Of a stretch of DNA of 64,000 bases, positions 35,348 to 47,260 are shown in pieces. The DNA lies in contig JAMJFZ010001133.1 of the NCBI GenBank assembly GCA_026225945.1, positions 875,001 to 939,000 on the forward strand, read 5' to 3'. The first letter of the stretch is position 1; the number at the start of each line of letters is the position of its first letter. Under the pieces are notes generated by a model. The model did not search any database, had not been told where the DNA came from, and saw only the letters and a program-made list of their open reading frames with translations. This stretch comes from Cricetomys ansorgei. Its lineage: Eukaryota; Chordata; Mammalia; Rodentia; Nesomyidae. The translations under genes and the position numbers were made by a program.

Positions 35348-35664
35348 TGTAGTTGTTAGATACCATGTAAGCTCAACAAGGAAGAGAAGGACTCATTATT
35401 CATAGGTTCATAACCTGTCAGACTTCAGCAGAGGGAACCACTATCCTGGCCAGTGCCATCCTGGCTAGACCCTCGAGGGTCTTTCAGGTGTTTTTATTGA
35501 TTCAGAACTCCTCTGGTGCAGATCATAAGCAATCAAACACCCCCCCACACACAGAAATCCAACACCTGCAGACAATACAAAATGCCAAAGCCTATTCATT
35601 CCTTTTTCCAACAGTGTACAAAAATAATTATTTAAAACACAATTAAAAATAAACTTCCACAACA
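35348..35664 (-). repeat. 5' LTR of the ERV
   Basis: Minus-strand reading starts TGTTGTGGAAGTTTA and ends AACAACTACA, with AATAAA as the complement of 35493-35498. The 6-bp flanks of the whole element (TTGAGG, GACAGG) do not match well, so the target duplication is lost or the element is rearranged. Confidence 0.85.
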
Positions 35665-36708
35665 GACAGGGCAGGGCAATGAAGTGAGGGACTGTAACAA
35701 CCATTCCTATGAAGTAAATAGGTGCTAGCCACTTTTGCATTTTCTCTAGGCCAATGTCAGTCTTTCCAAGGTTGTAAAATAGCTAGCTTCACTTTTACTC
35801 CTCTGAGTATCCAAGGCTCTTATTAGGATGTGAGGATTGTTGATTCTCACAGTTCTAAACCCAATTGCATCAATTTCCACCTTTCTAACAATCCCTGGTG
35901 ACCATTCCCCCTGTTAACAGTCCCACTCCTCTAAGACATGGGAGTCTTGCAGATCCTGGGAGCTGTGCATGTGGGAGGGCGGTTCTGCTCAGTTCAGAGG
36001 GTAGCTTGCTGGTGTTTGTGGTGGTTGTTTACTTAACATTTTTGAAGAAGACGGGCTTTTGGGGCTTCATACATCTCTCCTCTCCTCTCTTATTTTGTTA
36101 AGTCTTTCTGAGTAGGACTCTGCACAGTAGGGCAATGTGGGTAAGGATTAAAAAGCTTACAGCAATCATATACTTGGAATGCTGCTGGAAGACATTTTCT
36201 TTAAAATAGTCTTTCATAGAACAAGGGGTTAACTCTATTATTAAATCTTTTTTTTTTTAAAACAATTCTGTTTACTTTCCTAGGTTCTAATCTAATACTT
36301 CATCTGTCCAGCAACTGTTTACTAAAGTGCTTGGTTGGTTCAGGAGACTAAGGGTGAGGAGAGGTGCAAGCTTAGGAAATGCCCTCTTTCCTGTGCCTGG
36401 GGTCTAGAGAAAAGGTCCCTCAACGGAGGGGAGGCTGGTGTATGTTGGGAAATGGAGGGAACTACTGGCTTGATATGTTCTATAGCAGGTTGACGTCAAT
36501 GCAGGATCTTAAAACAACACTCATTAATCACCCTGCAAACTGGACGCCAGAAGTTTATAATCTGCTTGGATGAATCAAGATCAAGGTGTTAAATGGCTAA
36601 CCCTCATCCTTGAGGCTCTAGGGGACTTTGTTCCGTTGCCTTTCTGGACTTCCAGAGGCCTCCCATGATCCTCGCTTCATGGCTTCTCACCCCATCTTTT
36701 CTTTTTGT
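35665..36708. other. Non-coding sequence
   Basis: No gene or clear repeat is recognised between the ERV and the next SINE. Confidence 0.5.
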
Positions 36709-37000
36709 AAGGCTTATTTATTTTATTATTTTATATGTTTTACTGCTTTGCCTGCATGGATGGGTGCGGGACTCCTGGCTGGGACGGAGCTGCGGCGACT
36801 GCGAGGGAGAACTGGAACCGACAGGTGTGTATCAGTTTACCATGTGTGGGCCTGTTTTCCATGGAGCTCAGAAGAAGGAGTTTGACCCCTTGGATCTTGA
36901 GCTGTACATAGTTATGAGCTTCAGTGTGGGTGCTGGGAATCTGATCTGGGTCCTCCGCAGAGCAGCCGGCGCTCTTAACTGCAGAGCCATCTTTCCAGTA
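36709..37000 (-). mobile_element. B2 SINE, antisense, with an internal GC-rich insertion
   Basis: TTATTTATTTTATT and TTTGCCTGCATGGATGG form the tail side. GTGGGTGCTGGGAATCTGATC, GCGCTCTTAACTGCAGAGCCATC and TTTCCAGT form the reversed head. About 80 bp of GC-rich sequence (GCTGCGGCGACTGCGAGGG...) around 36780-36860 does not fit the B2 order. Confidence 0.75.
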
Positions 37001-37204
37001 CTCCTTTCACGCCATCGTTTATAGACAGAGGCACCCCTCTCCTCGTTGACCTAGGCTTCCGTCATCACATCTTCATTCCCTGACTCTGATGCTTCTGAGT
37101 CCCCTGTGAGCATATATGTGACTATATTGAACCCTGCTAGATACTCCAGACTAATCTTAATCCCATCTAAAGATCCACAATCACACTTGCAATGTTTCTC
37201 TTAC

Positions 37205-37380
37205 TTGCAATGTCACATGCCTACAGGTGGACTGGTGAGAAAGTCCAGCGGGGAAAGCATTTGCCATGCAAGCAGCAGGCCTGAGCTCTTGAACCCTAGT
37301 AACGTTAAAAAGACAAGCAACTCTGCAAGAAAACCAACAGTACAAGGAGAAATGAGGAAAGAGGCAGACACCATGCTGGT
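37205..37380 (+). mobile_element. Possible B2/B3-type SINE, sense, degenerate
   Basis: GGTGGACTGGTGAGAAAGTC, GCATTTGCCATGCAAGC and CCTGAGCTCTTGAACCC keep the order of a tRNA-derived SINE head, but with many differences. Confidence 0.45.
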
Positions 37381-39069
37381 GACTATAAATGCATTCAGCA
37401 ATGCTCAGATTTTTGTTTGTTTGGTTGGTTTAAATTTAAGCAAGAAATTTACATGACCTAATTCGTGTCAGCTGTAGTGGACAGAGAGCAGAAAGAGAGA
37501 GGCTTACCCATTTTCTGTATTCTCATCTGTTCAGCTGGAAGAGAAAGTGCTCCCTAAATGAAATCAGTAACGATTAAGCTGATGTTTTAGAGATAAAATA
37601 CTTTCTTTTGCTAAGTTTACTGCAAAAAGAACATTGGCTTGTAGTCACTATGCTAGAAAACTCATTAACTGCAAAGTTTAGGAAACTGAAGTCACCGTAC
37701 ACATTAGGTTTTTGGGGGATTTAGCGCTCATGAGAAACAGATAACTCACAGACTGCTGGAGACAATTAATTGAAAAAAAAAAAAAGAATAATTCCAGCAT
37801 TATGTGACCTTACATAATGAATGCAGTGGCTCTGAGGCCATAGTCAGAGCACTTCTTGGCGGCTTTACATTTTAATATGATGACTCTGCTTATCTTACGT
37901 AGTTGAACGGTCACAGAATGTGGAGATACCCACCTGATGCTCCAGCATCTGCTTTGATAGTGAAATAGTCATGTTTGAGGCCATAGATTGGCAACCCTAA
38001 ATGTCTAGGCCCTGTGATGTATTTATGCAACGTGTCTGGAAACACTTGGCCTGAAATTGAAGAATGTGATGGATCCCTCGTGTGGGTATCAGTGGCTTCC
38101 CCGCTCCTGGAGCGCTGTAGGAATACTCAATGGAAGATTTTGCTGAAGATCCCTATGCCTCTTGCCATTCCAACAGAAATGTCTGGCAAGTGGTGGCAAG
38201 CATTTCCTGTGTTCTGCCTCTTGATGACATCTCACAGAAGCTGTGATCACTGCTAGGACAGAGGTTCTATTCCAACCTATACTGAAGACTGATTGTTGAC
38301 CTCCGTTTTAAAGAAAATAAAATCTGAGCGGTTTCTGAGTGGTTTTTACACTTCTCAAACTAATGACACCGAAGAAAGGTGGAGAGGGTTCTGTCACCAA
38401 ACTTAGGCACTATTGTAAAGATCACATATCTGCCACACGGAGGTTCTCCTGTTCCATCAAATACTAACAGGGCATGACAATGACAGGCTTTTGCACATCC
38501 TAACCTATGAAAGGTGGTGTACACTTAGCTACTCCATGCAGATGAAGGAATCTAGTCCTGAGGAAATGACCCTCAGCTTATACAAACTGTAAATAAATGC
38601 ACGCACCATGAAGGTTAGACACAGTGTAGTACTGAAGAAATATGGAGCCCTTCCAGCCACACTCTGCAATGGCTTCTGTCCCAAGGTCTCTTCGTGGCAT
38701 TGCATACTCAGACAAGGGGCTGGGCATGAATGGAACCAATCAGCCTCATGTCAGGACCCTTTTTCTTTAGTCCATTTACAGGATCAGGGTGTATAAGAGA
38801 GAGAGGCCACTGACAGTCTTCTGGATACTTGGAAAAGTTCACACATGTGAAGACCGTGTTGCACTGTACATTCGAATTCTTAACAGATATTTGAGGTCTG
38901 TGTGTTAGGAATATGCAGCTCCTCGGGATAACCAGCTCTCACCTAGTGGTTAAGGAGTCTGGCTCCAAACCACCCAGCTCATTGTTTTTATACCCACAGT
39001 GAGAAAGAAAAACCAGCCCTGTGCCAACCCCACATCATATAAAGCCCTAACAATGTGTGGAGTGTGACT
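37381..39069. other. Non-coding unique sequence
   Basis: No gene, RNA gene or clear repeat is seen. The frames at 38014-38256 and 38608-38796 have no recognisable content. Confidence 0.5.
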
Positions 39070-39380
39070 TAAGAGCCCATAATGGATTTCTCATGAAGGT
39101 AAGGAAAATGCATTAAGGAGATTAATTTGTGTTTGGAGAGCCTCCCTCTCTACAGCCAAAAATATTTGTTCTGTTAAGTGTGGTTTGCCAATACACTAGA
39201 TAGCACTGTGCCCCAGTAATGGCGCTGTTATTGGCATCGCTAAGCTTTCTGCAGATGGAGTGTTTGTGAATTATTAAAGGGCTCTTTCTCAAAACACAAC
39301 ACTGATTTGGTGCTAGAACTTTATTTTGGCAATTATTGTAGCTGAAAGTTTTTAAGAGGGAGCTCTCCCAAGCTGAATTA
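39070..39380. promoter_or_regulatory. Candidate distal regulatory block (low confidence)
   Basis: This is repeat-free sequence with homeobox-like words (GAGATTAATTTG near 39119, GAATTATTAAAG near 39270) and CCCAGTAATGGCGCTGTTATTGG. A regulatory role is only inferred. Confidence 0.2.
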
Positions 39381-39392
39381 TGTCTTCAGGAA

Positions 39393-39395
<3 letters not shown>

Positions 39396-39435
<40 letters not shown>
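39396..39435 (+). repeat. (TG)n microsatellite
   Basis: Twenty uninterrupted TG units. Confidence 0.97.
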
Positions 39436-39438
<3 letters not shown>

Positions 39439-39669
39439 ATCTGCTTTTGTGCACCTAGATAATGTTCATTTGCTGTTATTCAGTATGTTCTTTCTAGAAA
39501 AGTATTGGTCATGTCTACAATATATTATGTAATTGTTTAGCATTGTAGGTTAGATGTAAAATGATAGGCTCATGCTTTTCAGACCTGAATATCAGCTGGT
39601 GGTAAGGTTTTTGAAAGTTTTTGACCTTTGCAAAGTGGAGTTTAGCTACAAGAAGTGTGTTCCTGGGAT

Positions 39670-39903
39670 ACAGACCTTGATGGTGCTAGCCCTTCCCAGC
39701 TTCTCACTAAACTATCTCTGTATCCTGACCCCCACAAATGTGAGCAAGTAACTGTGATCTTAACAGGTAGCTGCTAGCCACTCCCACTGCCATCAGGTAC
39801 CATCTCCATTATCATGGACTGCCCCACCAAACTGTGAACCAGAGTACATCCTTCCTTCTTTAAGTTAGCCCTCCTCGGCACAGCAGTGAGAAAGGTAACA
39901 TAC
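39670..39903 (+). mobile_element. MaLR/MT-like LTR 3' fragment, decayed
   Basis: CCACCAAACTGTGAACCAGAGTACATCCTTCCTTCTTTAAGTTAGCC and CACAGCAGTGAGAAAGGTAAC follow the 3' end of MT/ORR1-type LTRs, with the AATAAA lost. The 5' part is uncertain. Confidence 0.5.
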
Positions 39904-41694
39904 ATTTACTAACATGTGGATTCAGTCATTAGAAAATCTTGAAGAGAGATCATTGATTTGGGTTATATTCTGTAGTGAAGAATTTAAAGGTAATGAAATG
40001 GACCCTTTATAGCACAAACAATTTGATTCTTATAGTCTCTTGCAATGAGAAGGACAGGAGAATACACAGCTCTAACCTTATTCCAATGCCAGCTCCAGTG
40101 TTGACCAATGTGAGCCACGACTCTCAACGTTGCTCAGTGTAACCAACCAACGCATCCACAGAGTCTGTATCTTCTAGGATTTCTCCTCTGCCTGGTATAT
40201 GGCAGAGTCTCAGGATGAAGACTGGTGACTCCAGGTAGTTAGAACACACAGCTGGAGGAAAAGAAAGACCCAGCAGATGTCCCTGGTGGACCCAAACAGG
40301 AGGGAACAAAGGAGCAAGCTTCTTGAGTTTGCTTTCTTTCCTCTGCTATTGCATGTAACCAGCATGGACTCGTTTCTACTTGGAGATGTTCCTGTGTTTT
40401 ACAGCTGCTAAGTATTGTCACTACAACTGTTACATACCCAGGACAAGCTGCTACTTTTCATAGCAGCTTTATGCACAGGACTCTAAAGTGGGCCAGGGCA
40501 TGTGTTTGTGCAAGGTCATTTGGGAACAAGAACATATCCTGGTGACAGATGACCTAATCAGTACCCCTGCCAGCCTCCATCCTCAAACAGAGATCATCTC
40601 CTTCCCCAAAGGATGGTAAGGATTAGGACTTGGTTCTCATTCATTCACAGTGGCTCAGAAAGACAATAATAGGCCTAGAGGGACTTACAAAGACTCTGTG
40701 GTAGAGCATACTGTTGGCTTAGCCAACAGAAAGTGACCTGTATCCACCTGTCAACTGTCTTCTCAGAGAGAAAGGAGGCACCATGAACCAAACATAAGAT
40801 TTCACATACTCATCCTGGGCTTGGCACATCCAAAGAGATGCCTCACTCCCTCAGCAGCTTGGCTGAGATCTCTCCCAGGCCAGAAGCAAAAGGAACATAG
40901 GCTATTCATCCTAAATCAGCTCAGAGTGGAAACAAGAGCCCTTAAGAGTCTGGTGTGCAATCTTATGATTTTGGGTCGCTGTGTCCTAACCTCCCTTCTA
41001 GAGATGAACGATGTCATATTTAAGTGACAGGTGTTTGAGATAGCTCCTTAAATTTGGGTGAGCCCATGCAAAGAAAAGCATAAGGCCCTTGATAGGCAGA
41101 ATGATGTTAGATACACATAATGCCGTAAGTTCTATCTCTGATGGAGAGAATGATGTTAGATGTGCAGAACTCTATAGGACCTGTGAAAACTTCTCAACAC
41201 ATACAACATGACTCGAACTCAGAAAAAGAATATTGGGGTTAGAATTTTTTGATGCTGTAACCAGCTATATTGGAGTAACTGAAAATTTAATAACACAATA
41301 AAGTGATTAAGAACATGGGTTTGCCAGTCAGGTTAAATTAAACTGATTTTGAGTGACCTTGTGAAGTCTCAATGGCAGCTCATTGCTGGAATGAGGGTAC
41401 ACTGTGGTTGTTTTTGACGAACTAGTCCACAACTGAGCTCAGATCTTCACACATTTTTGAATACTAAGAGTTGGTTGTTGTACATTTTACTAATCAGTTC
41501 CCAATCTAACTTTGAAAAGGAACCCCCTAACACTGATCATTTGCCAACATATTGCAAAATGTTCCAGAATAATCTGTAATAGAAAGTAACCTTCCTCACT
41601 AGGGGAGTTCTTCCTTTAAAAGATTCAGTTCAATAAGATCACAGGCTTAAGAAAAAGATGGGTTTCTAAAATGCTGGCAGAAGGCCTGGACTTT
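39904..41694. other. Non-coding unique sequence
   Basis: No gene or clear repeat is recognised. A short word, AGAATGATGTTAGAT, occurs twice near 41098 and 41147. Confidence 0.5.
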
Positions 41695-41734
41695 AATAAT
41701 AATAATAACACAACAACAACAATAATAATAATAT
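41695..41734 (+). repeat. (AAT)n/(AAC)n trinucleotide repeat
   Basis: AAT units flank an internal block of ACA/CAA units. A 113-codon frame crosses it as Asn, Thr and Ile runs. Confidence 0.93.
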
Positions 41735-43103
41735 TCTTATCACACTTTCAATCACGGGACTCACTGCAATCATTGCCAGAACATGTCTTTGTTACCATAG
41801 AGAACCATGGAGATATTCATATATTGAATAACAGTCGTTGCTCAGCCAGAATAGAATTGAGGACAATGCTCGCTGTTTATACTTCAGAAATAGATGTAGT
41901 TTTACCAGACAGTAGGCAGGAGGTTGAACATGGAGTGGCTTCTACAAATGTCACCATCAAGCAAAAGATGGTCCTTGAAATACAGAATAACCAGGACAAC
42001 GCACCGGCATAGGAGGCCATTATTAGAAAAGTCTTCTTCTCTTTCATGATTGCCCTTGTATATCGTTCTTCACAGAGATAATCCTTGACTTCCAAGAGGT
42101 TTTTCTGAATACTCTGACCAAAATAAACTTCTATGATCTTAATCTCCCAACTAGTCTCAATTCATGGAATATTTTTATATATATCCAGCACTGTAAAAAG
42201 ATAGCCCCAGGTCCTGGGGCGAAGCTGCCACTTTCCGTCAGCCTTTTATTTGTGTATTGGTGGCAGGTGGCAAACGTAGTCAAGGGTAAGCTTACCCCCT
42301 ATTTGTCCAAGTCTCTGACATTTTGGCTCCCTTGAATTTATCCTCTGCAGTACTCTTGAAGATGAGCCCAGAGCACAAGGCAGGCGGCCCTCCCCAACTC
42401 TCCCACTGTGCGTTCTGCTCAAGTGTTCTTGAGCCTCTCAGCACTGGTAAGTTAAGGTTCTGTTTCCTGAGTCTTGGTTGAAGTGTTTTCCCTATCAATC
42501 CTGCCCTGTACTTGGAACTGATGGGAAGCATCTCCCCTGACACAGGACAAGGTGAGATCTTTCTAAGTCAGTTTTTTTTTCCTTCTGAAATGTTCTGTTT
42601 GGTCATACTAACTTCTGTTTGCATTTTTTCTAGTTAGTATCATTTAATGGAATGAAGTACCTTTATTTCTTTTGCTCTGAGAGGAGAATGTGAGATATTA
42701 TTGGAAAGAGTTACTAAAACTCTAAAACACTGAACCTCGTAGATATTTTGTGTCTTATATTTTCTTTATTCTTATATTTCTTCAACAGAAGTAATAAGAC
42801 CATCAGTTACTAGCTGGGTGATTTCTACATCTCAGGCTCAGTGTCAAGTATACACAGTAACCCTTGAGATGTAGCTCGAATAAACATTTAGAAACATTTA
42901 GAATATAATCTGCATTCAGAGAGCAGAGCCTGACGGCCACACACTGGAAGCTTCAGGAAGTTAATTCCTCCTAAGCCTGCTCCTCAGCTGTCATCTTTAT
43001 CTGCTTGTGCTTTCTGCAAGAGCCTGACCCCAGTCCTGCGAAAGCTGCAGGAGTAAATCTTATTCTTTTCCACAAAACTGATCACGTAAGAATCTGGGAA
43101 ATG
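41735..43103. other. Non-coding unique sequence
   Basis: No gene or repeat family is recognised. Confidence 0.5.
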
Positions 43104-43130
43104 TTTTTTTTTTTTTTTTTTTTTTTTTTT
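43104..43130 (+). repeat. Poly(T) tract of 27 bases
   Basis: An uninterrupted T-run. It could be the poly(A) tail of a minus-strand retrocopy extending to the right, but I recognise no parent in 43131-43350 and see no flanking duplication. Confidence 0.95.
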
Positions 43131-43539
43131 GTCTAATAGAAAATATTCCACTCTTTCTTTACAAACTGCAAGAGCAACACCTCCCACCTGTCAGAGCTAC
43201 AGATATTCCACAAGAGGGGCTAATCACTTTCCCAAGCTTGTGTGGCAGGCTCAGGCCCTCCTAGCGGCACACAATGTGGACAAAGGCGCATGTGCAGGGC
43301 AAAGAGAACCATTAACTTTGTGGTGATTTGCAGCTCAAAGTAGGGATCCCATGCGAGATGCAAAAAGGTTACCCAACTCTCATTTTAACCAACATTTCAA
43401 AATGTTAAAGTAGACTTGTTTTCTTTTTAAAAGGAGAAGGGGAATAGAGATAATTCCTGCTAATAGTGTCAAATACACTAACAGGCAGACATTTGGGAAT
43501 AAAGAACATTCTCATGCACGGCTTTTCAAGGACTTTAGA

Positions 43540-43820
43540 GTGTCTCACATGAATGTATGCGCCATTAGCATTCACTCAATATAAAAGCTTTGATCTTCCT
43601 TTAAAAGAAGCATGGGGAAAAAGGGAATAAAAAAAGAATGGAGAAAGCATAGCTGTCAGCAGTTTGAATGCTGCCAATTATCACACCACTTATAAAGAGT
43701 TAATTAAACTCGATTGCTTCCCAGAAGAATCGGCTTCCCTCTTTTTATGGCTCTTTTTATTTGTACTGTAAAGGAACTTGATTATCGATAAGACCCACAT
43801 TGCAAACTGTATTGGTAATG
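43540..43820. promoter_or_regulatory. Candidate distal regulatory block
   Basis: This is repeat-free AT-rich DNA holding TTAATTAA (43700-43707) and the 10-bp palindrome TTATCGATAA (43782-43791), which overlaps back-to-back GATA-type sites and an ATCGAT core. The word density resembles known developmental enhancers, but conservation and activity are inferred. Confidence 0.3.
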
Positions 43821-44768
43821 TTTCTTTTACCTCGCTTGGGTCCAGGGTGCATGGCATTTCTGGCTCTGGAATTCAACTCTCAGATTTTAGTTTAAGTCTG
43901 CTTTCTACCATTTGCAAACAAAGTGTAGAGTGATGAAATTTGTATGTATAAAATTAACATGCGTTTCTGTGTGTTTTTCCAACACATAGAAATAATTTAA
44001 TATTCCCAGGAAATATTCTGTAACCATAAACCAAAGACCCATAAGACCCAAAGGCCATCTTTCTTTGGCCTTACCTCCTGCCTCCAGCCAGCCTGCTTGT
44101 AACAAGCTCCTTTCTCTAAGGTATCCTTCGTTTCTGTGTCTTCTGCCTTGCTCATTGCGTAGACCTCAATTCTACTTCCACCCTGCATGGTGATGAGTAT
44201 TTTTGTTAACAACTTTCTTACTGGAATATGAATAATTTTGATTTTAAGTTACTTTCAATGACTTTTATGAAATAAACGAATGATGCAGGGAAAAAAAATT
44301 ACAGAACAAAGATGTGCTGTTTTCACTCAGAGGGCCTATCTCACGGTGTCTGGAGTGTGGTCACTGTGCTGTGGTGTCCACTGCGGGCAGAGCACAGCGT
44401 CCGTCTTTGCTCCATAAACCCTATCTCTATCCAGAGGTTCTGCTTCCTCTGTACAGGATGGTCTTGTCTTGCTCACAAGTTCCCCGTGTAAACTGTTCTC
44501 ATGAGCCTTTTGCTTACGTGTAAACAAATCCACTGCTCCTCTTCTTAGCTTCCTGTCTGACCCCCTTCATTTCCACAGTGATGTGTAAAAACGCTGAGTC
44601 CAGTGCATCAGGCTAGTCCTTTAGGGTGGTCAAACTGCACCCCATCTTAGTCAGAACCTTTCCGTGTTCTGAGAGTGTGGAGAGAGTCTTGCATGACACA
44701 TTCCGGAAACTTCACCAATTTAAAAGTCGCACCCAGGCCTGCAATGTACCCTAAACTGATTTTTTGCA

Positions 44769-45082
44769 GTGAAGTTTGTCCTCGTGGATTTTCAATTTTC
44801 TTTTCTATTTTTCCTCCTCTGTTTCTTCTCTAATTGTTATTTCTCTGCCGTTTCTTCTTTTGTCATAATGTTATGTTTCATGTTTTTTTCCTCCTCTTTC
44901 TTTTTTTTTTCATTTCTTTATATTTTTCCCCCCTGAATCTCTTTCACCCTTACTTTTCTGTTGCTGCTTGTGCGTTCTCTAATTCTTTTCATCTTTGTTT
45001 GGTTTAAATTCGTTCATTTTATTTCCTGTATTTTATTTTCATTCTACATTTTCTAGACCTTTCGTTTTTTTCATTGTGTCTA
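44769..45082 (+). repeat. Long pyrimidine-rich (C/T) tract
   Basis: About 310 bp are dominated by T and C on the + strand (TTTTCCTCCTCTGTTTCTTCTC, TTTTTTTCCTCCTCTTTC, TTTTTCCCCCC) with few purines. No single short unit repeats perfectly. Confidence 0.8.
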
Positions 45083-47035
45083 CTCATATTTTGTTGTTTT
45101 AATTTTTGCTTTTTGAGGCTCTAAACTGAGCCCAAACTTAGCAAATGCAGAATAGTTTCTCTGCAGTTGAGATGCATTCCCGTCCCTGCTGAGCTGAGCT
45201 ATGCCTAGCTGCAGGCCCAAGCTAGCCCCACCCAAACCTTGGCAGATTTTCAACTTAAAGAACAAAAGGAGCCAATTCCCCGGACTGATGATAAAAACAC
45301 ACATTGGCCCTGCTAGGAGGGTCTGACATGCTGGTTTTAGAGGAGACTGGAGAGGTGTTACTTGCCAAGTAAGAGGCCGTGATAACCTCCGGCTTATACA
45401 AATTAGGAAGGTTGAACTGTAGGAGTGAGACAGTTTGACTCACTCCGTATAGTTTTTGCAGTGATTACCACCGGGAGTGGAGAGAATTCACGTAGGAGGC
45501 AAAAAGGAAGGCAAGTTAGCCAGGAATTGTTGCAGTAACCCATAGAGAGATGATATTGGCTTGAACGAGACCAGTCCTGGAGGCAGGTGTGGGATGTGGT
45601 TGTTGGACACTGTTAGAATTTCAGTGTTACACTGCAGTGCCCCACACTGAGCTCATGCAGGCCTCTGAAGGTTTCAGTCTCCTCTCAGGAAATGATAAGC
45701 CTGTTCTTTAAATGTTGAGGTCAGATGTCATCAGGGGCTCCCTTTCTCCAGCACCGGGCCCCTAAGCATCAGTGGACTTCAGTGGTTTATATTTCAACAC
45801 AGTCTTCTATTCACTTCTCTGGAGGCCCCTCGCTGAGTGTTATTTTACTTTTGCTTACATCATTTGACAAATTAAATTTGTAAAGTTCTCTCGTCTTTCT
45901 TCACTCCTGCCTAGGTCTTCCCAGCATGAAACAGAAATAAAGGGAGAGGCTGCGTGGACACACAGGTTTTGTAGTCAAGACCCATCATCACCTGCTTCTT
46001 TGACAGGGCGCTGCAGCTAAGGGCCTACCTGCAGCTAAGGCCTACCTGACCTCTCTTCTCCATCACCTCCGGTTCATGATATTTCCACCTGCAACTATAG
46101 TTTGCAGTGTAGTCCAGGCACATACTCACCTCGGTTGTTGATAGTTTTTCTCTGTTTGAAATAATCTGTCCTAAGATATCCACATAACAGGTTCTCTCAC
46201 ACCAGGTTCTGTGCCATCCTCTCAGGCAACCAAGACTGAAATGGAAACTTCCAGACACCTTTGCTTCTTCCTCTCTGCCCCGGTACAGGGTGAATTTGCT
46301 TAGCTTATCTGTTTGTTGTCTTTTATTTCTTTTTGTTTGTTTCTCGTTTCTTTTTATCTCGCCTCTACATTTAGTTTCCATTCCATCAGATAAAATATAT
46401 TTCACTGGACTACTTATGGTCTTTCTATCATCACACTGTCTTTCGACACAATATAGATTCTGCACATTTACTTGCTAAGTTAATGACAATGGATCCAAGT
46501 TTTTACAATAATTCAGAGAGTACCCAATATATCTTTTATTATTAAATAAATATACTGCTTTTGGTTTGGGAAAGAGAAATAAGAATTTAAATGGAAGTAA
46601 CTGTGTATACACAGACACACACAATCATCCAGTTGCTGACAATCTGAGCAATACTTAAAGTTCCCAGGAGAATTGTTGGAAGGTGACAGTAAAAGGATTG
46701 TACTTTACATAGAGGTTCAGAGGTAATCTTTTCATTTACTATTTTTAAAATATTTGATATACACCAGCAAAGGAGGATTGCAGTTGCTTGAATGGTCCCA
46801 TTTTATGTTCTCCTGTGTCATTGCTGCTGAAGTGCTGGCTTGAAGAGTCCCAATGTCACGCTTTGCTTCTGTGAATTTCAGCACATTCTACATTTTCTTC
46901 CATTTCATCTTTCTCATTTATGTGATCAGAACCGCTGAGCTGAATGAATGCATTTCACATCTGTAAGATGCTTCAGATGGTGTTGTGAAATCACAAATTG
47001 CATTTTAATTATATTGGCTTATATCTGCTCTTTAT
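45083..47035. other. Non-coding unique sequence
   Basis: No gene or repeat is recognised. The 146-codon minus frame at 46025-46465 has no family motif. Confidence 0.5.
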
Positions 47036-47260
47036 TTTTTAAATATTAGTTTTTAGTCCTGTGTGTGGGGTGTGTGTGTGTTTGTGCGTGGTTATGTCTA
47101 TGTGAGTACATTGTCCACAGAGGCATCAGATTGTACCGGATCCTTTGCCGCTAGAGTTACAGGTTATTGTGACCCTTCTGACCTGGGTTCTGGGAACTCA
47201 AATCAGGTTGTCTTTGTGGGCAGTTTGCATTCTTAACTGCTGAGTCATCTCTACAGCCCC
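47036..47260 (-). mobile_element. B2/B3-type SINE, antisense
   Basis: A TG-rich stretch leads to GACCTGGGTTCTGGGAACTCAAATCAGGTTG and CATTCTTAACTGCTGAGTCATCTCTACAGCCCC, the reversed head of a B2-class SINE. Confidence 0.85.

Larger units (their letters stand above)
33959..35664 (-). mobile_element. Non-autonomous class II (ERVK-like) endogenous retrovirus, complete LTR-to-LTR
   Basis: Two related LTRs of about 320 bp, at 33959-34278 and 35348-35664, lie in direct orientation and enclose only about 1.07 kb. On the minus strand the right LTR is the 5' LTR. It starts TG, ends CA and carries AATAAA. Two bases further on is an 18-nt primer-binding site, TGGTGCCCAACATGGGGC, close to the tRNA-Lys(1,2) type. 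A polypurine tract, AAAAAGGGGA, abuts the other LTR. The interior has three imperfect 96-100-bp repeats and no gag, pro, pol or env homology, so it could move only with proteins from another virus. The LTRs differ widely (about a fifth by eye), so it is old. MYS-type elements of muroid rodents share this plan. Confidence 0.85.

Noticed and set aside
43104..43350. Poly(T) tract as the tail of a minus-strand retrocopy
   Set aside because: The sequence to the right matches nothing I recognise and no direct repeats flank it.
46025..46465. 146-codon minus-strand frame
   Set aside because: It has no family motif, no splice context and no promoter or poly(A) signal that I can support. It is compatible with chance in unique DNA.
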